Of a stretch of 12,146 nt of DNA, positions 6,122-12,146 are shown piece after piece; within the stretch, counting starts at the first letter, position 1; every line of letters starts with the position of its first letter. Both the position numbers and the translations under genes were made by a program. The notes under the pieces are model-generated. The model had not been told where the DNA came from, made no database searches, and saw only the letters and a program-made list of their open reading frames with translations. This DNA comes from JBFGCT01 sp041581055 (GTDB lineage Bacteria; Actinomycetota; Acidimicrobiia; Acidimicrobiales; Ilumatobacteraceae), in assembly GCA_041581055.1 (NCBI GenBank), contig JBFGCT010000125.1:1-12146 (forward strand), read 5' to 3'.

Positions 6122-8073
6122 GCACCCTCGGTCGCGCCGCGTTCGCCGTCGGGCTCCTCGTCTCGGCGCTGGGCGTCGCCCCCGCCGACCGAGCCTCGGC
6201 GCAGGCGGCGTCCTCGCCGGAGCAGGAGCTGGTCGATCGGCACGTCCCGGTCGTGATGTTGAAGGCGCAGACCGGGCCGTGTGACTCGTCGGGTGAGGCG
6301 TTCGCGCCGGCGTCGGTCGACATCGTCCTCGACAACCCCCAGGTGTTCGTCCGCCAGCTCGGGACCGGCGACCCGGTGCTGCAGCACGCGCCGAGCCCGG
6401 CCGACCTGGGCAGCCTCGGCGAGGCGTTCTACCTCGACTTCCCGGGTGACGCGCTCGAGCCGGGCTGCGTCTACGAGGAGGACTTCCGGCGGTACGCGGT
6501 CGGCAGCTCGCCGACCGTCTACGCCCACATCGTGACCCAGCCGGAGTTCCCGGGCACGCTCGTCGTGCAGTACTGGTTCTGGTGGTACTTCAACGACTGG
6601 AACAACACCCACGAGAGCGACTGGGAGATGATCCAGGTCGTCTTCGACGCGTCCAGCGTCGAGGAGGCGTTGGCCGAGGGGCCGGTCGAGACCGGGTTCG
6701 CCCAGCACGAGGGCGGCGAGCGGGCCGATTGGGCCGGCGACAAGCTCGAGCGCGACGGCGACCACCCGGTCGTGTATCCGTCGGCCGGATCGCATGCCAG
6801 CTACTACTCGTCGGCGCACTATCTCGGCCGCGGCGCGGCCGAGGGGTTCGGCTGCGACACGACCGAGGGCCCCTCGAACACGGTCCGGCCCGTCGCCGTG
6901 CTGCTCCCCGACCCGTTCGACCCCGCCGACGAGGAGTTCGGTTGGCTGGCCTTCGACGGCCACTGGGGCGAGCGCCACGACGGGGCGTTCAACGGTCCGA
7001 CCGGTCCGGCGACCAAGGAGCAGTGGACCGAGCCGATGACGTTCCAGAACGACCTCCGGGACTCCAGCGTGGTCGTCCCGGGCGGTGGGACGTTCGGCGA
7101 TTCGGCGATCGACGCGTTCTGCCGCGCCGTCGAGGGCGGGTCGGGGCTGCTCGTCGCCGTGAAGTCGTCGCCGGCGCGGGTCGCGCTCGGGCTGTTGGTC
7201 CTGGTGCTGCTCGCCAGGTCGCTCATCCGATCCACGGCGTGGCGCCCGAGCGTCGAGCTTCCCGTGCGCCGGCGCCGTGCGGCCGGTCAGATCTTGCACG
7301 GCGCGGCTCGGATCTACCGCAGCAACGCTCGTGCGTACCTCTGGATCGGACTGGTCTACGTGCCGATCGGCGCGGTGACCGCCGCTTCGGTGCACCTGAT
7401 CAGCCAGATCGGCGCGATCGACGGCTTGCTCGACCTCGCGACCCGGTACAGCGCGGTCGGCGCGGTCATCACCGCGTTGCTCGGCGGCCTCGGGAACCTG
7501 CTCGCGTTCATGGTGGTCTCGGCGGTCGTCGCCGCCGCGCTCGACCGTGCCGGCGCGGGGCCGGTGCGCGGCGCCGGCGCCTACCGCTTGGCGGCCGCCA
7601 AGTGGCGCCCGCTGGCGTCCGCGCTCGTCCGGGCCGCCGCCGTCGTGATCGTGCTGCTCGTGTCGATCGTCGGGATCCCATGGGGCATCCGACAGCTCGT
7701 GCGCTACCAGCTGATCCCGCAGGTCGTGATGTTCGAAGGCCTCGGCGGAGCGGCGGCGGTTCGCCGGAGCGAGGAGCTGGTGAAGCACCGTTGGTGGCAT
7801 GTGGCGTGGATCGTCGCGCTGCTCAATCTGGCGACGGTGTTCGTCGCGATCGTCACCGCGATGCTGCTGCTGATCGCCTTCTCCTTCCTGCCGCTGTGGA
7901 GCTTCACGGTGATCGCCGCGCTCGTCTTCGGCGTCGTCGTGCCGTACACCGCGACCGCATTCGCGCTGATCTACGGCGACCGCGTCGCGGCCGCCGCCGA
8001 GCCGTCTTCGAGCGCCGGCGTCGACGATCCGGCCGCGGAGCTCACCGCACCCGCCACAACCCCTGGAGCATGA
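6118..8073 (+). CDS. Secreted Vps62-like domain fused to a multi-helix membrane domain
   Basis: Read from TTG 6118, the product has 651 residues. A Sec signal peptide (about 1-30, cleavage near ASAQA) leads to an extracytoplasmic domain (about 35-345). This resembles the Vps62/DUF946 family by its aromatic QYWFWWYFNDWNN (151-163), HESDWEMIQV (165-174) and PVVYPSAGSHASYY (217-230). Four cysteines, C55, C117, C246 and C335, all lie in this outer domain, so two disulfides are plausible. A helix at 353-369 crosses the membrane. The basic stretch 384-400 starts a second domain with helices near 405-427, 448-475, 502-520, 562-590 and 595-620, and a GLGGAAAVRRSEELVKHRWWHV segment like those in GPDPase-membrane/DUF975-type domains. 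The role is unknown. It overlaps the previous stop (TTGA) and is 3 bp before the next ATG. Confidence 0.85.
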   Translation: MSTLGRAAFAVGLLVSALGVAPADRASAQAASSPEQELVDRHVPVVMLKAQTGPCDSSGEAFAPASVDIVLDNPQVFVRQLGTGDPVLQHAPSPADLGSLGEAFYLDFPGDALEPGCVYEEDFRRYAVGSSPTVYAHIVTQPEFPGTLVVQYWFWWYFNDWNNTHESDWEMIQVVFDASSVEEALAEGPVETGFAQHEGGERADWAGDKLERDGDHPVVYPSAGSHASYYSSAHYLGRGAAEGFGCDTTEGPSNTVRPVAVLLPDPFDPADEEFGWLAFDGHWGERHDGAFNGPTGPATKEQWTEPMTFQNDLRDSSVVVPGGGTFGDSAIDAFCRAVEGGSGLLVAVKSSPARVALGLLVLVLLARSLIRSTAWRPSVELPVRRRRAAGQILHGAARIYRSNARAYLWIGLVYVPIGAVTAASVHLISQIGAIDGLLDLATRYSAVGAVITALLGGLGNLLAFMVVSAVVAAALDRAGAGPVRGAGAYRLAAAKWRPLASALVRAAAVVIVLLVSIVGIPWGIRQLVRYQLIPQVVMFEGLGGAAAVRRSEELVKHRWWHVAWIVALLNLATVFVAIVTAMLLLIAFSFLPLWSFTVIAALVFGVVVPYTATAFALIYGDRVAAAAEPSSSAGVDDPAAELTAPATTPGA

Positions 8074-8076
8074 ATC

Positions 8077-9420
8077 ATGACCGACGACAGCACCGCCGAT
8101 GAGCCTCCCGCCAAAACCCGCGCCGAGTCCGCCGACAATGCCGCCGACGCGGCGACCGCCCACCGTGGCTGGCGTGGTCCCCTGACCGCGTTCCTCACGG
8201 TGGTCGCCGCCGTCAGCCTCGTGCTCGGGGTGACCGCCACCTGGATGCGGACGACGATCATGAGCACCGACGCGTGGGTCGAGGCCATGGCGCCGCTCCC
8301 GGAGAACCCGGAGTTCCAGGACCTCATCGCCGAGGAGGTCGCCACCCAGGTGGCCGACCTGATCGACGTGCAGACCCGTCTCGGGGACCGGCTCGGTCCG
8401 GTGGCCGGGCTGCTCGCCGGGCCGGTCGAGGACACGACCCTGAAGTTCGTGCAACGGGCGACCGACGCCGTGCTGGATTCGCCGGCGTTCGAGACCATCT
8501 GGATCGACGTGAACCGGTTCGCGCACGAGAAGGCGGTACGGGTGCTCCGTGGCGATGCGCCGAACCTGCAGACGGTCGACGGCAAGGTCGTGTTCGACCT
8601 CGCCCCGATCATCAACCTCGTCGTCGCCGACGTCAGCAACAACGCCGCGGGGTTGTTCGGTGGGCAACTCGACCTGCCGGAGATCACCGCCGACCAGGTC
8701 GGGGCGGCGACCGCGCAGCTGACGTCGGCGCTCGGCATCGACCTTCCCGCCGACTTCGGTCAGGTGCCGGTGTTCGACGAATCGGCGTTGGAGCAGGTGC
8801 AACGGCCTGTGCGCCTGCTCGACGATGGTGTCGTCGCGCTCTGGGTCCTGTTCGGGCTCTCGTTCGTCGGCGCGTTGGTCGCCAGCCAGAATCGTCGGCG
8901 GACCGTGGCGGTGCTCGGGGTGGTGACGGCGGTGGTCGCGACGCTCGTGTGGCTCGTCAGGTCGCCGATCGAGGACGGGATCGTCGGCCAGATCAAGTCC
9001 GCCCCCGGACAGCAGGCGGCGACGATCGTCATCGAGACCGCGCTGTGGCGCAACCTCGGCCGGCTCATCGCGGGGCTGCTCGTCGTGTCCCTCGTGTCCG
9101 CGGCGATCGCCTTCGTCGCCGGGCCGAGCGAGACCGCGAGGTCGATCCGCCGGACCGTCGCCGGGCTGTTCGGCGGGGACAGCGCGAGCCAGACGGCGGT
9201 GAGCCGCTTCATGCGACGCCATACCGCCGGCTTCCGGATCGCCGGGGCGCTCGCCGCGCTGCTGGCGATGTTCAGCCTTCCCACCCTCACGTGGAGCTGG
9301 TTCTTCGTGATCGTGATCGTCCTCGCCGCCTACGAGGCCTCGTGGCAGTTCGTCGTGCCCGACCAGGCCGAAGAACAACCGGACCGGCTCGGAATAGCCG
9401 CCGGGTCTTCACCCGGGTGA
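8077..9420 (+). CDS. Six-helix integral membrane protein with large extracytoplasmic domain, unknown function
   Basis: This 447-residue protein resembles uncharacterised actinobacterial integral membrane proteins; I cannot name a family with certainty. The first 35 residues are acidic, Ala-rich and likely cytoplasmic. Helix 1 (36-57) is followed by a soluble region of about 190 residues (58-248) that should lie outside the membrane. Helices 2 (251-270) and 3 (277-294) form a hairpin, then come a short outer loop, helix 4 (328-348), a basic cytoplasmic stretch (350-385) and helices 5-6 (about 386-422). There are no cysteines. The ATG at 8077 is 3 bp after the previous stop, with GGAG (8065-8068) 8 nt upstream, so it belongs to the same operon. 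The stop codon is the last three bases of operator copy 3, which encodes the C-terminal Ser-Pro-Gly. Confidence 0.85.
   Translation: MTDDSTADEPPAKTRAESADNAADAATAHRGWRGPLTAFLTVVAAVSLVLGVTATWMRTTIMSTDAWVEAMAPLPENPEFQDLIAEEVATQVADLIDVQTRLGDRLGPVAGLLAGPVEDTTLKFVQRATDAVLDSPAFETIWIDVNRFAHEKAVRVLRGDAPNLQTVDGKVVFDLAPIINLVVADVSNNAAGLFGGQLDLPEITADQVGAATAQLTSALGIDLPADFGQVPVFDESALEQVQRPVRLLDDGVVALWVLFGLSFVGALVASQNRRRTVAVLGVVTAVVATLVWLVRSPIEDGIVGQIKSAPGQQAATIVIETALWRNLGRLIAGLLVVSLVSAAIAFVAGPSETARSIRRTVAGLFGGDSASQTAVSRFMRRHTAGFRIAGALAALLAMFSLPTLTWSWFFVIVIVLAAYEASWQFVVPDQAEEQPDRLGIAAGSSPG
9409..9420. promoter_or_regulatory. Palindromic operator candidate, copy 3 (perfect, contains a stop codon)
   Basis: Exact TCACCCGGGTGA. 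Its last three bases are the stop codon of the upstream membrane-protein gene. It is centred about 94 bp before the ATG at 9509. CGGGTGATGC (9431-9440) follows after 10 nt, the same spacing as at copy 2. Confidence 0.72.
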
Positions 9421-9430
9421 CCCCGATCGG

Positions 9431-9440
9431 CGGGTGATGC
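9431..9440 (+). promoter_or_regulatory. Secondary conserved element downstream of operator copy 3
   Basis: Reads CGGGTGATGC, 10 nt after the palindrome, matching the CGGGTGRTGM pattern shared with 3742-3751 and 10756-10765. A small hairpin, CCGCC (9448-9452) and GGCGG (9456-9460) with an AAA loop, follows. It has no T-tract, so it is probably not a terminator by itself. Confidence 0.42.
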
Positions 9441-9472
9441 GGTCACACCGCCAAAGGCGGACGATGGGTTCG

Positions 9473-9478
9473 TAACAG
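9473..9478 (+). promoter_or_regulatory. Weak -10 candidate before the PLDNc gene
   Basis: TAACAG has the TA start of an actinobacterial -10 but not the final T. A start about 7 nt downstream (near 9485) would put operator copy 3 at about -70, the same geometry as the leaderless promoter at 1158-1163, and would leave the Shine-Dalgarno at 9496 inside the transcript. No -35 is evident, so this is tentative. Confidence 0.22.
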
Positions 9479-9508
9479 CAAACAACCCTTCGAAAGAGGA
9501 GACATTCA

Positions 9509-9757
9509 ATGATGGCAGTCCAGTGGGGAACCGGACAGGTCCTGTGGTCGATGTTGTGGTTCTACATCTTCTTCCTGTGGATCTGGCTCGTGATCAGTGT
9601 GTTCGTCGACATCATGCGCAACCCGCAACTGAACGGCGGGGGCAGGGCGCTGTGGGCGCTGCTCGTCATCTTCATACCGTTCTTCGGCGTGTTCATGTAT
9701 CTCATCGTGAACGGGGCGTCGACGCACGAGCGCCAGGGGTCCGCGGTCAAACCCTGA
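9509..9757 (+). CDS. Small PLDNc-type (phospholipase D nuclease N-terminal-like) membrane protein
   Basis: An 82-residue protein with two membrane helices (11-34 and 46-68) around a conserved VFVDIMRNPQLNGGGRALW turn, and the IPFFGVFMYLIVNG ending typical of the PLDNc_N family (Pfam PF13396). In cardiolipin synthases this segment precedes the catalytic domains. Here it stands alone, as it often does in actinobacteria, and has no HKD catalytic motif, so it is not an enzyme by itself. The ATG at 9509 has an excellent Shine-Dalgarno, AGAGGAGA, 7 nt away; ATG 9512 is an in-frame alternative. It follows operator copy 3 and precedes the YihY-family gene by 53 bp. Actinobacterial relatives often appear with envelope-stress genes, but no specific role is shown here. 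Confidence 0.87.
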   Translation: MMAVQWGTGQVLWSMLWFYIFFLWIWLVISVFVDIMRNPQLNGGGRALWALLVIFIPFFGVFMYLIVNGASTHERQGSAVKP

Positions 9758-9797
9758 CGAGGTAGACCGCGCTGCGTACGGGTGCCGGTCCACCTCG
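9758..9797 (+). terminator. Long stem-loop directly after a stop codon, possible attenuator or U-less terminator
   Basis: CGAGGTAGACCG (9758-9769) pairs with CGGTCCACCTCG (9786-9797), 11 of 12 positions, with a 16-nt loop. The stem begins on the base after the PLDNc stop codon and ends 13 nt before the YihY-family ATG. No T-run follows. It could reduce read-through, so that the small gene is made in excess over the membrane protein, or protect the upstream mRNA from 3' decay. Confidence 0.5.
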
Positions 9798-9810
9798 ATC
9801 GAGTGCAACG

Positions 9811-10746
9811 ATGTGTGCCGCACGATCCGACGAACCCCCGACGGATCGTGCGGCCGTCGTCGCGTCGGAGGGGCCGAGCCGACTTGGGCGGCTCCGCCGC
9901 GTCACGACCGAGGGGGTGACCGATGTCATCGACCGCACGGAGCGCCGTTGGCCGCCGACGGCGATGGCGACGAACCTGGTGCGGCGGTATCGCCGCATCG
10001 GCGGCACCGTGATCGCCGGCAACCTGGCGTTCCGCTTCTTCATCTGGCTGCTGCCGACGTTCTTGCTCGTGATCGCCATCGCCAGTGTCTCCGCGCGCAG
10101 CGGGGTGGACGTCAAAGCGGTCGGTGAGGATCAGCTCCAGCTCGGCGGGTCACTCGCCGACGCGCTGGCCACGTCGGCGGAGCAGACGCAGAGCAGCGGA
10201 TTGCAGGCCGGGCTCACGGCGCTCGTGGCGATGCTCTACGCGTCGAGCGTGCTCGTCTCGGCGCTCCACGCGGCGGCGGTACTCGGCTGGGACCTGCCGC
10301 CCGAAACGCCCAAACGGCGGGTGACGATCACGGCCCGGCTGGTCGGTGCCCTCACGTTGATCGCCGGCGTGATCGCCCTGAACGTCGCGCTCCGCAATTC
10401 CGGCCCCCTGCTCGGCGTGTTCAGCCATGTGCTCAGCTTCACCGCGGTGCTCGCCGTCCTCGTCGGCCTCTTCGTCAGCCTGCCGAGACGGAGCACCGAG
10501 TGGTACTGGAACCTCCCCGGCGCGGTCGTCGGCGCCGCCAGCTATGTGGCGCTCCAGGCGTACGCGGTGATCTGGCTCCCGCGCACGATCGAGTCGAAAT
10601 CGACGACCTACGGGACGATCGGCATTGCCGCCTCGACGCTCGGCTACTTGTTCCTCATCGGCACGATCATCGTCGTCGCCACCCTCGTCAACGTGGTGTG
10701 GTGGGAGTACTTCGGTTCGAAGCGCCACAACTCATCACCCGGGTGA
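9811..10746 (+). CDS. YihY/virulence factor BrkB family membrane protein
   Basis: A 311-residue protein with six predicted membrane spans (about 70-92, 132-155, 176-193, 205-224, 236-256 and 266-296). The family features are GNLAFRFFIWLLP (70-82), a Gly-rich GAVVGAASYVALQAY (237-251) and STTYGTIGIAASTLGYL (264-280). YihY/BrkB (UPF0761) proteins are widespread and lack an established biochemical function; the old RNase BN assignment was withdrawn. The first roughly 50 residues are polar and cytoplasmic. ATG 9811 has only a weak ribosome-binding site (GAG about 10 nt upstream), and an in-frame GTG near 9916 after a GAGGGG stretch could be the real start, so the N-terminus is uncertain. Its stop codon lies inside operator copy 4, giving the same Ser-Ser-Pro-Gly tail as the gene ending at 9420. 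Confidence 0.9.
   Translation: MCAARSDEPPTDRAAVVASEGPSRLGRLRRVTTEGVTDVIDRTERRWPPTAMATNLVRRYRRIGGTVIAGNLAFRFFIWLLPTFLLVIAIASVSARSGVDVKAVGEDQLQLGGSLADALATSAEQTQSSGLQAGLTALVAMLYASSVLVSALHAAAVLGWDLPPETPKRRVTITARLVGALTLIAGVIALNVALRNSGPLLGVFSHVLSFTAVLAVLVGLFVSLPRRSTEWYWNLPGAVVGAASYVALQAYAVIWLPRTIESKSTTYGTIGIAASTLGYLFLIGTIIVVATLVNVVWWEYFGSKRHNSSPG
10735..10746. promoter_or_regulatory. Palindromic operator candidate, copy 4 (perfect, contains a stop codon)
   Basis: Exact TCACCCGGGTGA, with its final TGA serving as the YihY-family stop codon. It is centred about 78 bp before the glutamate decarboxylase ATG. CGGGTGGTGA (10756-10765) follows after 9 nt, identical to the element after copy 2. Confidence 0.72.
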
Positions 10747-10755
10747 ATCGGCTGC

Positions 10756-10765
10756 CGGGTGGTGA
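10756..10765 (+). promoter_or_regulatory. Secondary conserved element downstream of operator copy 4
   Basis: CGGGTGGTGA, the same 10 bases as 3742-3751, 9 nt after the palindrome instead of 10. The remaining leader to 10818 holds no clear -10; GACCAT (10785-10790) is the nearest weak candidate. Confidence 0.42.
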
Positions 10766-10818
10766 GTGCTGGCGCGGAAGTTGGGACCATGGCCAGATCA
10801 CCGATTCGAGGAGCAGCG

Positions 10819-12146
10819 ATGGTTCACAAGCACGTCAAGGACGACAGCACGCTGGCGCCGGCGTACGCCGGGCGGTTCAGCCGCCAACCGATTCCGAAGA
10901 ATGCGATGCCGCAGTCGGAGGCGCCGGCCGCGGCCGTCTACCGGCTGATCCACGACGAGCTCCTGCTCGACGGCAGCTCACGGTTGAACATGGCCACGTT
11001 CGTCACGACCTGGATGGAGCCGGAGGCCGAGCGGCTGATGGCCGAGACGTTCGACAAGAACATGATCGACAAGGACGAGTACCCGCAGACCGCCGAGATC
11101 GAGCGGCGCTGCGTGAACATCGTGGCCGACCTCTTCAACGCGCCGACCGACGGTGACGCCGTCGGGGTGTCGACGATCGGGTCGAGCGAGGCGGTCATGC
11201 TCGGCGGCCTGGCGATGAAGTGGAAGTGGCGCCAGCGCCGCGAGGCGGCCGGGCTGCCGACGGACAAGCCGAACATGGTGATGGGCTCCAACGTGCAGGT
11301 CGTCTGGGAGAAGTTCTGCAAGTACTGGGACGTGGAGGCACGGTACGTGCCGGTCGCCACCGACCGTTTCGTGGTCGACCCGGACGACGTGATGCAGCGC
11401 GTCGACGAGAACACGATCGGGGTGATCCCGATCCTCGGCACGACGTACACCGGCGAGTTCGAGCCGATCGAGGAGATCCACGACCGCGTGGTGGCGTACA
11501 ACGCCGAGCACGGTCTCGACATCCCGATCCACGTGGACGCGGCGAGCGGCGGGTTCGTCGCGCCGTTCCTGCATCCCAACCTCGAATGGGACTTCCGCCT
11601 GCCGCAGGTCAAGTCGATCAACGTGTCGGGACACAAGTACGGGCTCACCTACCCGGGCATCGGGTTCGTGATCTGGCGTTCGGACGACGACCTGCCCGAG
11701 GACCTCGTGTTCCACGTCAACTACCTCGGTGGCGACATGCCGACGTTCACGCTCAACTTCTCCCGTCCCGGCAACCAGATCGTCGGTCAGTACTACAACT
11801 TCGTCCGACTCGGCCGCGAGGGATACACGGCGATCATGGAGCTGCTTCGAGACGTCGCCGTCCATCTGTCGAGCGGCATCGCCGCCATGGGCCCGTTCGA
11901 GGTGGTCAGCGACGGCACGGCGATCCCCGTGCTCGCGTTCAAGGTGAAGGATCCCGATCTGTACACGGTCTTCCACGTCTCCGACCATCTCCGCATGGCC
12001 GGCTGGCAGGTGCCGGCGTACACGATGCCCGACGACGCGACCGACGTCGCGGTGCTCCGCATCGTCGTGCGCGAGGGCTTCGGGATGGACCTCGCCGACA
12101 GCCTGCTCGAGGAGTTGGCGAAGACCGTCGCGCACCTCACCACCCA
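10819..12146 (+). CDS. gadB: Glutamate decarboxylase, PLP-dependent (C-terminus beyond right edge)
   Basis: My translation gives 442 codons without a stop. It aligns closely from memory with E. coli GadA/GadB (466 residues), so about 20-25 residues are missing. The enzyme converts glutamate to GABA and CO2, consuming a cytoplasmic proton. Visible residues are T60 and D84 (equivalents of E. coli T62 and D86, substrate carboxylate), TIGSSEA (119-125, cofactor phosphate), D240 in HVDAASGG (cofactor ring nitrogen) and K273 in VSGHKYGL (Schiff-base lysine). The N-terminal 30 residues differ from E. coli, where this region mediates low-pH membrane association. The C-terminal autoinhibitory tail cannot be judged. 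The ATG at 10819 is supported by GAGGAG (10808-10813), 5 nt away. Operator copy 4 lies upstream, which suggests shared control with the sulfatase and YihY units. No glutamate/GABA antiporter is in the window. Confidence 0.94.
   Translation, partial: MVHKHVKDDSTLAPAYAGRFSRQPIPKNAMPQSEAPAAAVYRLIHDELLLDGSSRLNMATFVTTWMEPEAERLMAETFDKNMIDKDEYPQTAEIERRCVNIVADLFNAPTDGDAVGVSTIGSSEAVMLGGLAMKWKWRQRREAAGLPTDKPNMVMGSNVQVVWEKFCKYWDVEARYVPVATDRFVVDPDDVMQRVDENTIGVIPILGTTYTGEFEPIEEIHDRVVAYNAEHGLDIPIHVDAASGGFVAPFLHPNLEWDFRLPQVKSINVSGHKYGLTYPGIGFVIWRSDDDLPEDLVFHVNYLGGDMPTFTLNFSRPGNQIVGQYYNFVRLGREGYTAIMELLRDVAVHLSSGIAAMGPFEVVSDGTAIPVLAFKVKDPDLYTVFHVSDHLRMAGWQVPAYTMPDDATDVAVLRIVVREGFGMDLADSLLEELAKTVAHLTT

Noticed and set aside
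6440..6449. TCCCGGGTGA, resembling the palindrome
   Set aside because: It lies inside the Vps62-like coding region, lacks the left part of the palindrome and has no secondary element after it, so it is probably chance.
6106..9378. A 1090-codon minus-strand open frame
   Set aside because: It is antisense to three plus-strand genes with signal peptide, membrane helices and ribosome-binding sites. Its product is Arg/Asp/Gly/His-rich, typical of a high-G+C shadow.
9448..9460. CCGCC-AAA-GGCGG as an intrinsic terminator
   Set aside because: The stem has only 5 bp, there is no T-tract, and it lies between operator copy 3 and the start of the next gene, where a leader element is more likely.
10978..12135. 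A 385-codon minus-strand open frame
   Set aside because: It is a shadow of glutamate decarboxylase, which has cofactor lysine and phosphate-binding motifs.
1..12146. tRNA, rRNA, CRISPR arrays, insertion sequences, attachment sites
   Set aside because: I saw no cloverleaf-like tRNA sequence, regularly spaced repeats, transposase reading frames or terminal inverted repeats with target duplications.

Overview
The window is about 70% G+C by eye, with G/C-ending codons, long antisense shadow ORFs, frequent GTG/TTG starts and a leaderless-looking promoter. This fits a high-G+C actinobacterium. An Acidimicrobiia/Ilumatobacter-like source is a guess from gene content, not demonstrated. No tRNA, rRNA, CRISPR array or insertion sequence was seen.

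Layout. Two large ATP-dependent LuxR-type (LAL/MalT-like) regulators are divergent around a 193-bp gap: a minus-strand gene cut by the left edge (1-1149) and a complete plus-strand gene (1343-3697). A tight plus-strand cluster follows: a formylglycine-type arylsulfatase (3810-5303), a two-helix membrane protein (5321-6121), a secreted Vps62-like domain fused to a multi-helix membrane domain (TTG start, 6118-8073) and a six-helix integral membrane protein (8077-9420). Next come a PLDNc-type small membrane protein (9509-9757) and a YihY/BrkB-family membrane protein (9811-10746). The window ends inside a glutamate decarboxylase gene (10819 to the right edge).

The most striking signal is not a gene. 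The palindrome TCACCCGGGTGA occurs exactly three times (3720-3731, 9409-9420, 10735-10746) and once with one mismatch (1214-1225). Every copy sits at a transcription-unit boundary: between the two regulators, before the sulfatase operon, before the PLDNc/YihY pair, and before glutamate decarboxylase. The last three are each followed, 9-10 nt on, by a second conserved element, CGGGTGRTGM. At two sites the palindrome's final TGA is the stop codon of the upstream gene, so two unrelated proteins both end in Ser-Ser-Pro-Gly. My reading is that this is the operator of a local regulon, probably bound by one or both LAL regulators, which would co-regulate a sulfatase/envelope-membrane module with a glutamate-decarboxylase acid-stress function. 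The palindromes and their positions are seen in the sequence. The identity of the binding protein and the stress role are inference.
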